The notes under the pieces: generated by a model | Database searches by the model: none | Seen by the model: the letters and a program-made list of their open reading frames with translations, nothing else | Told to the model about the DNA's origin: nothing | Translations under genes and position numbers: made by a program | Assembly (NCBI RefSeq): GCF_041146395.1 | Contig: NC_090989.1 | Location: forward strand, 243,092,843 to 243,156,842 | Reading direction: 5' to 3' | From: Eulemur rufifrons | Taxonomy: Eukaryota > Chordata > Mammalia > Primates > Lemuridae | Length of the DNA: 64,000 nucleotides | Part shown: positions 11,896 to 24,560 of the stretch, piece by piece | How positions within the stretch are numbered: position 1 is the first letter of the stretch | Layout: every line of letters starts with the position of its first letter

Positions 11896-13545
11896 TTAAG
11901 GGAAAATGCTGCAATGAACAAAGCAATGCAGATCTCTCTCCAAGATCCTGATTTCAATTTCTTTGGCTATATACCCAGAAATGGGTATTTCTGGATCATA
12001 TGATTGTTTTAATTTTTTGAGGAAACTTCATACCATTTTTCATAATGGTTGCACCAATTTACATTTCCATGGTATACAAAGGCTCCCTTTGCTCCTTGCT
12101 AAAACTTGTCTTTTGACTTTTCGATAGTAGCCATCATAACAGGTATAAAGCAATATCTCATCGTGTTTTTTTCACTTCCCTGATTAGTGATGTTGAACAC
12201 CTTTTCATATACTTGTTTTCAATTTTTGTGTTTTCTTTGGAGAAAGGTCTATTCATGTCCTTTGTCTATTTTAAAATCAGGTTGCTTCGTTTTGTGCCTG
12301 TTTAGTTGCAGGAGTTCCTTAAATATATTGGATGCTAATCCTTTATTAAATATATGGTTTGAAAATATTTTCTCCCATTCTATTGGTTGCTTTTCATTTT
12401 GTTGATTGTCTCCTTTGCTGTGCAGGAGCTTTTCAGTTTGATGCAATCACACTTGTCTATTGTTGCTTTTGTAACCTGTGCTTTTGGTGTCATATCCAAG
12501 AAATCATTGACCAGGCCAATGTCAAGAAGCTATTTATTTCTCTATGTTGTCTTCTAGAATTTTTATAATTTGGGGTCTTATGTTTAAGTTTTTATTAAAT
12601 TTTAATTTTTGTGTATGGTGGAAAATAGGCTCTATTTCATTCTTTTGCATGCGTATATTCAGTTTTCCCAATACCACTTACTGATGAGACTATCCTTTTC
12701 CCATTGTGTATTCTTGGTCCCCTGTTGAAGATCAGTTGACCATATTTGCATGAGTTTATTTCTGGGCTCACTATTCTGTCTCACTGGTCTATTTGTCTGT
12801 TTTTATGCAATATCATACTGTTTTGATGCTTTTTAATATATTTTGAAATCAGGAAGTATGATGCCTCCAGTTTTGTTCTTTTTGATCAAAATTGCTCTAG
12901 CTATTTGGGGTCTTTTGTGGTTCCACACGAATTTTATGAATTTTTTCTATTTCTATAAAAGATTTCATTGGCAAAATGCCCATTGATGGGTAGATAAAGA
13001 AAATGTGTTGTATACTTAACAATGGAATATTATTCAGACTTAAAAAAGAAGGAAAATCCTTCCATTTGTGACAACATGGGTAAACCTGGAAGACACTGTG
13101 GTAAGTGAAATAAGCCAGACACAGAAAATACTATATGATACCACTTATATGACGAATTTAAAATAGACTCACAGAAGCAGAATGCAATGGTGGTTGCTAG
13201 GAGCTGGGGGATTGGGAAACATGGAGGTATTACTAAAAAGACACAAAGTTTTAGCTACACAAGATGAATAAATGGTAGAGAGCCCCTCTTCAGCGTAGTG
13301 CCTATAGTTAATACTGTATTGTATACTTAAAAATTTGCTAAGACGGTAGATCTTATGTTGTGTTCTTATCAGAAAAAAATAATAAAGAGGGCACGAGGAA
13401 ACTTTTGTAGGTGAAGGGTGTGTGTATAGCATAGATTGCAGTGATAGTTTCTGGGTTGTATACTTAGCTCCAACCTTATCAAGTTGTATACGTTAAATAC
13501 AGCTTTTTGTATGCCAATCACACCTCAATAGAGTAGTGTCAAAAA
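11896..13545 (+). mobile_element. 5'-inverted older L1 (L1MB/L1PB-type)
   Basis: Bases about 11896-12960 are antisense ORF2. The minus strand encodes the C-terminal part, including an open stretch FSNHIFNKGLASNIFKELLQ. From about 12961 the plus strand continues with the passage AAAATGCCCATTGATGGGTA that normally follows GTTCATTGCAGCATT in ORF2, then the 3' UTR (GGTTGCTAGGAGCTGGGGGA ... CAATCACACCTCAATAGAG). The breakpoint order is what twin priming produces. The 3' UTR type is older than the first two L1s in this window. No clear target duplication remains. Confidence 0.85.
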
Positions 13546-14814
13546 ATAGTAACAGGGTTTGTGGTTTGTCTTTATAATATCTGATTAAATTCTGCATTTT
13601 AAATGATTATTTATTTAGAAAATAGTATGCCTTTCTCAACCAATGGAATGAAGCCTTGAAGTTTCAGGCAATACCAAAGTTTCCAACTTGCTTCCTGACA
13701 ACTTGCAGACATTAAGCTCATATGTAGTTGCTGATATTCAGATAAAATAAAGACGGCTTTAATGTCCAGAATTTGAAACAAGATGTAATAGAAAGTCAAA
13801 GTGCACTAGCAATACAAAATTACTCTGAAATCTACATACTAGATTACATATACTTCATACAGTATCTCAGGATCTCACATGCTTTTTATGCATTTATTTT
13901 TAAAGTTCTAGTTACGTTTATCAGGAAAATAAGAGAAGATATAATAGAATGAAATAGATCTAGAGAATATGATTTTATTTTAGATGGTAGATAAAGAAAT
14001 CAAATGGTTCATGACTCTTATTTCTACCCAACTCCCAGTGTTCCCATATATAAAAGATTGCCTTTTCATTTTCTTTCACTATCTTTCCCCTTCCTCCCTA
14101 CTTTGCTTTTCTTTTTCCTTTTGGAGCTGTAAACAACAGCAATCATTTGATTTTTTTAAAGTTCATTTGTCAGCCAGACATTTTAACATCATTTATGATG
14201 TTTTAAATAAATGCTGAAAATAACCACAGACAATCTTTTTTTCCCTCCCAATCCCTATTAAAGATAAGAAAATGAGATAACACAGGTAGACTGAAATAAA
14301 CACCAAATAATTATCTCTGTAATGAATTTTTAAAGTGCACAGAAAGGACAGTGCAAGTCAATGAATACATGTTATCAACACATTAAAAAGGCATTTAAAA
14401 GTGAACTGTGATCTTCAGCCACTATTGCTTCAGAATTATAAATAGTGAGATCAAAAACCTAGGGCAGGGAATATCATTAAATTGGAATAAAGAGAAAGAT
14501 TGGCACTAACTATGTTTTTGTTTGTTTTTTACTTGAATCAGGGCTGCCCTGGTAAGCATTTAATTTGTGTAAATATACACACTGGATTCAAATAGGATTA
14601 ATTAACATGTAGTCAATGGTATTACAAATGCCTTAGTCCAATATTCAGGAACTTGTACATAAAATTCAAGTTAAAAAGGACTCAAATGGGAAATCTGAGA
14701 GGCAAAGCAGTGACTAGACAAAGGTCACTTTGCTACATAGTGACAGAGTCCTCATTAGACGCAATTAAGACAAGAAATCTAAGAAGCAGCAGATAAGAAC
14801 ATAAGTTTTCAATG
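13546..14814. other. Unassigned sequence
   Basis: AT-rich, with short open frames only. No repeat family or gene recognised. Confidence 0.4.
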
Positions 14815-14965
14815 TGTGTTACTTTAATCCTAAAAACAACTCTCAATGGCACATATTATTAAGCGAAAAAAAAAAAAAAAAAAAATTGTATTTCCTCCAA
14901 AAGACAGAGTGAGTATACAGCAAAGACAGGATTCTAACTGTGTCTGTCTGACTTTAGGCTGCCAT
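14815..14965 (+). mobile_element. MIR SINE carrying an A20 tract
   Basis: Follows MIR order: CTAAAAACAACTCTCAATGG, then GACAGGATTCTAACTGTGTC and TGTCTGACTTTAGGCTG. A run of 20 A residues at 14866-14885 replaces the usual middle of the element. Confidence 0.65.
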
Positions 14966-15469
14966 ACCTTTTCAATATCACTCCTTGGAATTTTAGTCTC
15001 ATCTTCCATTGTATTAGCAAGCCCTCGTAAGTGGTTATCTTCTTCAAATTTGATGATGGAAGTCTTACTCCCTTTATCCAAAATCCTATTGCAGATACTG
15101 TATACAATGAATTTCTCACCCAATTATATAGTATCACTGCTGTTCATACTATTGTTCTTGGTTGCCTGATGTGCTTTCTATAATTACTGCCCTTATGCTG
15201 GCTACTAAAAAGCATAGTCAGCATTATTCTTCTTGAATATGAGATGAGAAAATAGAGTGAAACCTGTGATACAGAAAAGATTCTTAAATGGGTATGTTGT
15301 AGAAACAAGGATGAAGACAATAAGGGATGAAATGCAGATCATGGGCTATGTAGGTATTACTCATCTGATTCAAAGGATAACTTTTTCCTTCACAAGTAGA
15401 AAAGAATGCCATGGCAGAAAATCTCCAAGGCATGAAAACACTCTCTTGGGAGAGTCATTTATACCCTGC

Positions 15470-15610
15470 AACTCTGTGTAGAAGCTAATATTATTCCCAG
15501 TTGATAGATGAGGAAAATAAGGATCAGTCAGGTTAGTTAAGTTGACCAATGCCATGAAACTAATAAGATAAGAGAATGAGGATTCCTGAAACTAAAAGCC
15601 TCTGCTTTCA
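15470..15610 (+). mobile_element. MIR SINE fragment
   Basis: ATTATTCCCAGTTGATAGAT, GAGGAAAATAAGGATCAGTC, TTAGTTAAGTTGACCAATG and AAGCCTCTGCTTTC follow the MIR consensus in order. Confidence 0.7.
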
Positions 15611-17439
15611 ATAAGACAAACTGCCTCTCAATCAGCCACTTATGTTGCCCCCTTACAAGTACCTTTTGATCACACACTATATACCGCATTCAGATACAAA
15701 AATTTAAATTCAATACAGCCATGCCAAAATAGGAAAATTGATTCTTATACTCAAATTGAAAATCAAGCAAAGTGGAAGTCAATATTACCATATCTTTTGC
15801 ATTGCCTTTAGTTTCCAAATTGGATTAAGTACCTCTCCTCCATTTATTCTTTCAACACAGTATTTACCTTTTTATACTCAGACTATGTGGTATCTCGCCT
15901 TTCTTATCCTACCAGACTTTAGGCAGCTAAAGACCAATGAATTTAGGATATTATTCACATAGGATGATTTCTAGTACATGGGGCACCATGGCATTAATGC
16001 TTCTTGACTGAACTGGTTGAATTATCACCATTGGGTTCTGCGATTTGGCCAGAATTTTGGAATTTTCAACATGTTTAGTCCTTGAAAAGCTGAAGGGTAT
16101 GTGACATAGCAACCATCTAGTAGGGCAGTAGCCATCTATGCACTGGTAGCAGTAGTGGCAGTAGTCATCTCTTCACTGACACTTTCAAAATAATCAGCTC
16201 CCGGTTTCTCTTCCATGGTTAAGCTCTCAGCAAAAAGCAAAAAAGCAAGCGAAGTTGGAGAACTGAAGTTGTCATGCATACTAAGGCCCTCTTCACCACA
16301 CACAACAGGGTCTTTCTGCATACTTGGACAATGGAGAATGGGTACCCTGTGCCTGCAGTCATCAAACCCTATCTCACATAATCTCTGCAGAGGCTCTTTG
16401 AAAACCAAGGAAGATACAGAGCCTCAAGGCTCACCGTCACATCACAGACAGATGCGAAATATAACTACCAGCCTCCTGAAATAAGTTCATCAGCTCAGAA
16501 AAGAACAAATGAGACTTGACAACATTCTTGTCAAGAGAATTGATAGGAAAGGCCAGGGCTTTGCCACATGAGTACACACTGATTGTTGCTCAGGGCTTAG
16601 AGGATGATGAGCAAGTGGAGGCTCTTTGCTGGGAACGTTAGCCAGGAACATTCAGACAAAGAAAAGGGTGATTAGAGGAGAACAGTTGTGCACTCTTGGA
16701 GGATGTTGTACCTGAGAACAAACTAACTTTTTCTGTCTGATTTTTGAAGCGGATCTAAAAGGGAGAAGAAGAAAGAGTAAAGGAAAAACCTGCACATTTT
16801 TTTTCTCTCATTTGTGATAATGTTTCAATGCCAAAGATAAAATGTGATGAAAATGCCAAAGAAAAGAACTGTAGAATCTATAGCATTCATTGTGTTTATA
16901 TAGAGATTATGCTTCTGGTTGTTAACAGCCTCCAGAAGGTAAGCAAGTGCTATATCTATGCATTTAAAATAGAGGAGAGCAGGCACAGTTCCCATTTTTT
17001 AGTATAGCAAAATGATTTGGGGGCTGAATATAACTCTACAAGAAGTTACTCTCCAACTCAGAGTTCCTTTATTTTTTTCTTTCCTTTCTAAAAAGTCTTC
17101 ATAGCAAAAAGCCACAGGCAAGCAGTTTTGCTATTTCACTGCAAGATTTCAACCTGAAACTGTGATGCAATTAAAATCTTAGAAAGGATTAGCAAAGATA
17201 TATTCTTGCTCTTGTCTTTATCTGCTCTGATTAATGCCACAAGTTATCCCCAACTTGTATGCCTTCCCCACCCCCACTCTACGCATGTGCACATATTGGA
17301 AAACACATACATTTGCACACATACATGTTATTTCAGCCTTGAGTATAAGTTTATGCCTAATGCGCTCAGAGAAAGGCAGAATGTGCTCCATTTCTCAGGG
17401 CTGCAAATAAATCAAGTTGAGAAACACAAAGGAAATACA
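15611..17439. other. Unassigned sequence
   Basis: Largely free of recognised repeats. Two overlapping open frames on opposite strands (16136-16408 minus, 16215-16484 plus, about 90 codons each) cover a slightly GC-richer patch. Neither shows a recognised domain. The minus-strand frame ends in an Ala/Thr run encoded by an imperfect trinucleotide repeat. Confidence 0.4.
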
Positions 17440-17720
17440 AATATGAATAAATTATTCCAAATGACTCCATTTACAATATTTCCAATATTATTACATCAAG
17501 AATGCACCAACTGTATTGGTTAAATGAATTATGGCACAGTCATGCAACGGGCTACTATTGAGGCCATTAATAATGGTGTCTTAAAAGAATATGTAATGAC
17601 TTTCAAAGATGTTCATGATACATTGTTGACAGAATAAACTACAAAACAACATCTACAGTTTATTATTTCCAATTTTGAAACTATAAAGTATGATTGTTTT
17701 ACTACTAATCTTATCTGCAT
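17440..17720 (+). mobile_element. Old L1 (L1ME/HAL1-like) 3' region
   Basis: GGTTAAATGAATTATGGCAC, AATGACTTTCAAAGATGTTC and CATGATACATTGTTGACAG follow a terminal ORF2 passage of ancient L1/HAL1 elements. Left edge uncertain. Confidence 0.6.
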
Positions 17721-18619
17721 TTAATAGCAAAGAAAAAGGTAGTCTAACCTGAAGTTCTAGAAAGCATATATTTTGAAAAAATGAAGAATATCCACAAAAA
17801 TGTTAAGTAGAATTTTCTAATAGATTCAGTTTATCTTGTAAACTAAGTTAGTAGATCAAAAAATGACAAACAATAATCTCCGAGTAGCTATATTTTTCCA
17901 AAATCAGTAACTTTGATGATTTTTGAAAAACCTTACAACAAATAAGCTATTATTGGATATTTTTCAAATTGAGCTATGTTTTAACTAATAGAAATTTCTT
18001 ACTAATCACATCTGTCTTCAATAGTAGAGTGATAAAAAAGGCCTATTAATCACTGTCAATATAATAGTTAGACAACTCAAAATGCAGAACATTTTTAAAT
18101 TTGGAGCAATGAGAAACAGGAAGGGCAAACGAAAATAAAAAAATCCATCCCCCATTACCTATTTTCCATGTTTCTGCTTCTCTGGGGATATTTTTAATAA
18201 AACTAATTTTAAAATTACATGATATACACATGTAAATGTAAATCATTTGTGGCCCATAATGTTTCCGCTTTCATCTTCTTCCATAGGCAGGTTGAATTCT
18301 CATCTACTGTACTTTTCCATAAACATATTGCCCACTCTGGAAAAACTAAAAATGATTAATATATCTGGAGGGGAACATTATCTGACACCAAGTTCTCTAT
18401 TTTTTTTTTTCCTTCAGTAAACTTGAGTTTGGGTTTAAGGTTAGTGCTCATGCTTATTTGGCATTCAGTGAGCCCTAAAATCTAAATATTTAATAATAAT
18501 AAACAATCAAAATGGCAAGAAAAATCAAAGCTGCCAAATACTGAGCCTTTACTCTCATCTCTTTACTATGAATATATGTATATATACGTATGTTTATACA
18601 TATATATGTATGCATGTAT
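17721..18619. other. Unassigned; ends in an AT-rich alternating purine-pyrimidine run
   Basis: No gene recognised. 18570-18622 is a mixed TATATGTATATATACGTATG-type run. Confidence 0.45.
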
Positions 18620-18790
18620 AATCTTCATAATAACCTGAGGTATTTTTATCCCATAGTAAAGATTTAAAGAAATAAAAATGTGAAGCTGTGACTTAGCCCA
18701 AAATGCCCAACATCAACTAGAAACCCAGCAGGCAGAAACTGAATCAAGTGCAGGTTTGTCTAACTCAGAGTCTATGCACTAAATACTGAT
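18620..18790 (+). mobile_element. MIR SINE
   Basis: AATCTTCATAATAACCTGAG, CTGTGACTTAGCCCAAAATG and GGTTTGTCTAACTCAGAGTC follow the MIR consensus. Confidence 0.75.
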
Positions 18791-19899
18791 TTTATGGATA
18801 GCTTTTTGCAAATAGAGACCTTGTCAGTCACTATCTCTCTAAAGTGTCCTTTAAATTTAATTAATGAGTCTCCCTTAAGGTGAAGATGAAGTTACACAAA
18901 AGCTGTGTTTGGATGTACGTTTAAATTACAAATAGGCCTAAAACTACAAATAAGTTTGAGGGTGGCCCTAATAATAAGCTAATTTTGCTAGTGCTAATGC
19001 ATCATAACTAGATTCAAAGTCAGTACAAGAGTCCTGTCTTAGAAATGGACTACAAGCCACAAAAGGATACTAAATGAAGACCTTTTAATCAGCTATTTAA
19101 ATTTGTGTATCTCTGTAAACATTTGCATTTAAGGCAGATGAAATATATTTGCACGTGTTTCTACACTGGGAAGAAGAGACAGAGGAAAAAAAGAAAGATG
19201 AGATGGGGAAAAGAGAAACAGGCAGACCCATATATTATTGCTTCCTTTTGCTTACAGCATCTAGTTCATTAATTTAAACTTTCTGAGATGTGATCAGTTT
19301 TGTCTTTTTTTAAAAAAATTCAGGTTGTCAAAAGTGAAAAATAAATCAATGTTGATGTAACAAAACAAGTGAGAAAATGAGAAAAAAGTGACATCTTTCA
19401 AGATCAACTGTTCCACAGAGTACAGAAGAAGCTGGTAATCTGCAGAAGATCATACATTAACTAGCATAAGCACTAAAAACAAAACAAAACAACAACAAAA
19501 AAACCAAACCTGACAATCAATGCATATCAGAGTTAGGAGGCAAAAGAATCATTTCTCCCTGGGTACTGATAGGTTGTGCTATCTCTGTAGGTAGGAATTT
19601 CTTAACCACATCCAAAGGTCTTATTTTATTGTGTCTCTCTTAGAAGTCACAGCCATAACAGTTCACATAGAAGAATATGAATAAAAATTTGAGATACACA
19701 GAGAAGCTGACAGTGCAATTCATTTTTGTCCATTTTTGGATACTTTGCAAAATAATTCAACAGTAGGCATTATGGAAAGAGAAAAAAGGTTTAGAAATTA
19801 GATAAAACTTTAAAAAATGATCACTTATACAGGATGTTTACTCAGAAGACCACCATTTATTTCTTCCGTGTTATACATATTTTCTTTGCATTCGTTCTT
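18791..19899. other. Unassigned sequence
   Basis: No gene or repeat family recognised. A short AAACAAAACAACAACAAAAA run lies near 19478-19502. Confidence 0.4.
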
Positions 19900-20040
19900 T
19901 TTTTGTTGTTTATTCAACAAATCTGTTCCAATCATTTACTAGATATTAAACATTTTGATAGGTATTAAAAGCACTAGAGATGCAATGATAAACTCGTATT
20001 TTACCTAAGGCACTCAGTCAAGTAAAATTTTGATACAAAA
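19900..20040 (-). mobile_element. L2 LINE 3' terminal fragment
   Basis: TTTATTCAACAAATCTGTTC, AGATATTAAACATTTTGATA and AGCACTAGAGATGCAATGAT are a diverged reverse complement of the L2 3' end. Confidence 0.65.
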
Positions 20041-20105
20041 TGATGATTGATCTTGTAAAACAAAGTTATCTCAGAAATTTGGGGTCGACGGCTACTAAAT
20101 GAGAA

Positions 20106-20369
20106 TAAAGAAGTAGCAAAGCATGAAATGGGAAGTAGAAACTTTGGAACAAGAGGAAAGGAAAGGAAAGAAGGTGCTGACTCGGGAAGGGGGGGTGGGG
20201 AGGGGAGGGATATATACCTACATGATGGGTGCAACGCGCACTGTCTGGGGAATGGACACGCCTGGAGCTTTGACTTGGGGGGACAGGCAGTACATGGGCA
20301 ACGTATGTAATCTGGAATTCTGTATCTCCCATAAGATGAAATAAAAAAAAAAAATGAAAAAAATGAGAA
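20106..20369 (+). mobile_element. Very short 5'-truncated L1 (3' UTR only)
   Basis: The 3' UTR consensus seen in the other young L1s of this window is clear from about 20184 (GGTGCAACGCGCACTGTCTG, GGGCAACGTATGTAATCTGG) through the A-rich tail at 20341-20360. It keeps CpG-containing motifs (CAACGCGCAC, GGACACGCC), suggesting a fairly young copy. A possible 9-bp target duplication AAATGAGAA occurs at 20097-20105 and 20361-20369, but is too short to be decisive, so the left edge is uncertain. Confidence 0.8.
20184..20209 (+). other. G-quadruplex-forming polypurine tract in L1 3' UTR
   Basis: GGGAAGGGGGGGTGGGGAGG and the following GGAGGG give at least four G-runs of three or more separated by 1-2 bases. 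Such a tract is a known component of primate L1 3' UTRs. Confidence 0.85.
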
Positions 20370-20589
20370 ACAGAACTATACAGAGGAAAACAGAAGGAGT
20401 CTAGAACAGATGGAATTGATTAATACAAGGATCAGGTATTGGAAACAAAAACAGGAACATGACAGTAGACATCACTGGGAGATAAAGAAAAGAGATAAGG
20501 CAAAAAAATAAAGGTAAGTTAAAGAGATTTAATGAAGGAATAAAAGAGGAATGGATTTCTGCAATTTGATTTTCTAATATTTGACTTAG

Positions 20590-22360
20590 AATGTTTCTTT
20601 AATCATGGAAAAAATTGTCCTATAATTTTTTCTTTTAATTTTTGGAAAAGTTAATGAGTGAAGTTATCTGGATCTGATGATTTCCTTAAGCATAAGTTTT
20701 AAACTGCCATAATTATAGAATTTTTTCTTTATAATACAATTCATATTTTTTCTTCCTGTGTCAGCTTTGATAATTTTTTTCAAAAATGTGCTCATTTCAC
20801 CTAAGTTGTCAAATTTATTTTTATTTATATGATCTGAAGAGGTACCACCCTTTCATACCTGATATTTTATGTTTTCTCTATTTTTTCTTAAGCAGTACTT
20901 CAAGAGTTCATCAATTTTATAATCCTTATATGAATCCAACTTGAGTCATTTTTAAGATTTTAAGTTGTATATTCTTTCCATTTCATTGATTTCTGATTTT
21001 ATTTTTATATTTTCTTTCTTCTAGTTGCTTGATTTTGATTTGTTTCCTAAGAAATTAGATAATTGATTTTCTTTTTTTTCTTTTTTTTTTTTTTTTGAGA
21101 CAGAGTCTCACTCTGTTGCCCAGGCTAGAGTGAGTGCCGTGCCGTCAGCCTAGCTCACAGCAACCTCAAACTCCTGAACTCAAGCGATCCTCCTGTCTCA
21201 GCTTCCCGAGTAGCTGGGACTACAGGCATGCGCCACCATGCCCAGCTAATTTTTTCTATATATATTTTTAGCTGTCCATATAATTTCTTTCTATTTTTAG
21301 TAGAGATGGGGTCTCGCTCTTGCTCAGGCTGGTCTCGAACTCCTGAGCTCAAACGATCCGCCCACCTCGGCCTCCCAGAGTGCTAGGATTACAGGCGTGA
21401 GCCACCGCGCCCGGCCGATAATTGATTTTCAACCTTTCTTCTTTTTAATATTTCTACTGAAAGCTATATATTTTCCTGTAAATACTGACATAGCTATATT
21501 CACATATATTGATTTATATTTTATCATTCAAAAGATCTTTTAAGTTTCCATTGTGATTTCTTAGAGTCATAGTTAGTTTAGAAGTATATTTCTTAACTTC
21601 CAAAAACTTAGGAATTTTCTAGTTATCTGTTTTGTTTCAAACATTTAGGATTTTTCCATTATCTTTTAGTTATTCTCAGTTTAATTTTTCTGTGGGGAAA
21701 GATTCTATAAATTCAAATCCTTTGAAATTAAGACTCGATTTCTTGCTTCATTTATGATCTAATTATAAAATGTTCCAATTGTACTAAAAAGAACATATGT
21801 TCTGTAATCATTTGACTAGTGCTTTGTATATGCAACTATGTAAATTTAGTCACTATTTTTAAAGTTTCTTTATATTTACTAATTTTTCTCTGATTATTCT
21901 TTTAGTTACTGGGCACATAGCCATACATTACAGTAACATCAACTTTATTATGTTTTTAAAATATTACTTATCTTTCCTAATTTTTACCTATATATTCTGT
22001 TAGTGTGTACAACAAGAAATCTCTGGCTGACTGGGAATTAACAATTTCCCCTTATCTGCTGTCAATTTTTGTTGTATATATTTGGAGTTTATTGATTCTT
22101 ATACTTGAAGTAGGCCTCTTATAACAGAAAATAGGTGATACCTTTTTTAAATCTAGGCTGACAAACTTTGGGTTTTAAATGAAGCATGTCATTTTACATT
22201 TAATGTAATTATTAATATATGTTTGCTTAAATCTCCCATTTTACTATTTTGTCCCATTAGTTTTCTTTTCCTAATTTTTATTTCTTTCATTCCACCTTTG
22301 GTATTCTTGTAATTTTAACTTTTGCCTGCTACTAGCCTAGGTGGGAGTGGGTTTTTGTGT
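20590..22360 (-). mobile_element. Old antisense L1 (L1M) interrupted by an Alu
   Basis: T-rich plus-strand sequence matching the reverse complement of ancient L1 ORF2, for instance GTTTTCTCTATTTTTTCTTA, TTCCATTTCATTGATTTCTG, ACTTGAAGTAGGCCTCTTAT and TTTGGGTTTTAAATGAAGC. No coding frame survives. The Alu at 21072-21416 lies inside it. Ends are approximate. Confidence 0.65.
21058..21430 (-). mobile_element. Strepsirrhine-type Alu with perfect 14-bp target duplication
   Basis: The target duplication GATAATTGATTTTC lies at 21058-21071 and 21417-21430. The element (21072-21416) is dimeric and antisense, starting at 21416 and ending in a T-rich (A-tail) stretch at 21072-21106. The Pol III A box (TGGCTCACGCC, complement of 21394-21404) and B box (GTTCGAGACC, complement of 21331-21340) are intact, and CpGs in the head (GGCCGGGCGCGGTGGCTCAC) are retained, which points to a young copy. 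Between the monomers is an extra segment (about 21244-21300) duplicating the AATTAGCTGG motif, characteristic of strepsirrhine Alus. Confidence 0.95.
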
Positions 22361-24049
22361 GTGTGTATTGTAGGGTACTCTTGAGATTACAGTGTGAATT
22401 CCTGATTTATTTGTGTTTAATATAAACAGTATAAAAATAATAATTTATTTTCTTTTTCTGAATGTGTTGAAATTTATCTATGGTATTTTTGGTTTGGGGT
22501 ATCTTAACATTTCGTTTTTTTCTAATTTGGTTTTCCCTTTATTCTTACTCAGTAAACAGTAAGTCATTTTAATCAAATATTTCCTTTTTAATAAAACTAA
22601 GATTTATATTCAGATATTTAAAAAATCTGTTTGAAAATTTATTAGAAATGTTGAAAATTTATACAGTATACCCCAGAATGGAATATTATATGGACATTAA
22701 TATTATGGGTCCTAATTAACATGTCAAACATTTTAAACAGGAAATAAACAAATAATATGTGTATATAGTTTTATAATAAAGTGAGCATTAAAAATAAAAA
22801 CAAAACATGTCCACAATTATTTTGTCTGCAAAGTGCATATTTTCTTCAAACTTTTCTGTATTTTTCACTCTGGGAATTTATATATATTATAATGTCATAA
22901 TATATGTGTGAGTATATATATCTCCCTTACTCAATATAAAGCAAGGATTCATTTCCAGGCAATAGACCTAAATCTACCAAATATTTCTAAATTAGCAATA
23001 CTGTCAGTTTTAAACTTTGCCTTTTCCACCCACAAACACGGGGTTAAGATTATGGAGAATAGCCCCAATTCACTCTCACATACACTTAGAACATTTGCAG
23101 AAACATCCTTGTCATTACAGTCCAGCCTGATTTCCTTTCAAAAGATCAAAAGCATTTCTCCTACCAGAAAATCTCTCAGAAAAGAAATAGGGCATTTGCT
23201 GCAAAGCCGCCTTCCTCAGTGGTACTGAGAATGATGCCTTGTGTAACAGAGCTCATTCAGCAGCCCCAGCAAGGGGAAGCAGCCCCAGAACCAACCACAG
23301 CAGGCAGATCTGAAATTTACACAAGAGATTTAATGCATTCTGAGCTCATTAGAGAATTTTAGGCACATACAGGGTTATAAGAAAAAAACCCATACAGAAG
23401 AACATATAAATTCTATTCTACAGAAGCATCAGAATTCCATTTAAGGAATAAATAAATTATCTTGTTTCATAATGCCAAAAATGTAAAACCACCAAACAAT
23501 TATTTTCATTTGATCATCCACACTATGTCCAGGTACATATTCTTACTATTAGAAATCTAAATCTATAGCCAAACGGTTATTCATTGTTACTTTTACACTT
23601 TTCTTGAAATAAATCTTAAAAATCTCTATATAACTCAAAGTTGACATCACAAACTTTTTTTCCTCTCACAGTCTGTGCACAGTTTCACAGATCTTCAACT
23701 TCCAAATTTGCAGAAGCAGCACCAGGCTAGGTAAATAGATACACCTGTGACCCTCCATGACAAGCCATCCCTCACCCAAAACAGAACCAAGTATCATTTT
23801 GACCCTAAAATTGTGCATGCCAGTCTCTATACAAATATGTTTTTCACATACTAATTTTAGGAGACCAAGTATCTCTTTAAAATCAAAGAAAAACAAGAAA
23901 TGAAGCAAGCATCCAAGTAAGCACAGCAAAACATCATTTGGGGATAATTTGTTCAATTTAGGCTTGTATTTTCTTTAGCCTGGATTTTCCAGATGGCCAT
24001 TCCATTCACTCCCCTATTGTAACAATAAGGCTAGATTTAAAACCTAATT
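22361..24049. other. Mostly unassigned
   Basis: 22640-22830 has faint old L1/HAL1-like sequence (GAATGGAATATTATATGGAC). A 106-codon plus-strand open frame at 22908-23228 has no recognised domain. Otherwise nothing assigned. Confidence 0.4.
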
Positions 24050-24560
24050 TGGCAAGGATCCACTAATATGGAATAAACAGACATACCAATGGAACATAAT
24101 AATGAAAATATGGAAACATATAAAATACAAGTGGGTTTCAGTTTAGAAAGGATGTATTACTCAAACACTGGAGAGTAGACAATTAAATAACTATTTGGAA
24201 AAGAATAAACTTGAATTCCTACATTATAAAATATGCCAAATGGATAAAAAAATCAAATTATAAAATATACGAAGTATTAAAGTATAGATCATTAGTTTTA
24301 TAAATCTGAAGTGAAGGCCTATCTAAATGTGATGCCAAACATTTAATTATAAAGATTGATGGGTTTGACTACACATAAAAAATTATTCTCTAGGACAAAA
24401 TCTCCATCCTAAATAAGTTTAGTTAGTAAGTTAGCTAATTAAATATTTTGTTAGAAATGTCTTTATACTAAATAATATTTGAGGTGATTTAAAAATATAT
24501 ATGCACCTATTAATATTCACTTTTTAAAAAAACATATCCATAAGAAAATTATAGAAATAA
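24050..24560 (+). mobile_element. Old L1 (L1ME-type) ORF2 fragment
   Basis: AAATATGCCAAATGGATAAA, GTGAAGGCCTATCTAAATGT and AAAGATTGATGGGTTTGACT preserve the order of an ORF2 C-terminal passage of old L1s. No frame survives. Confidence 0.6.

Noticed and set aside
16136..16484. Opposing 90-codon frames as a small gene or pseudogene
   Set aside because: Both strands are open over the same bases without recognised motifs. The Ala/Thr run on the minus strand comes from an imperfect triplet repeat.
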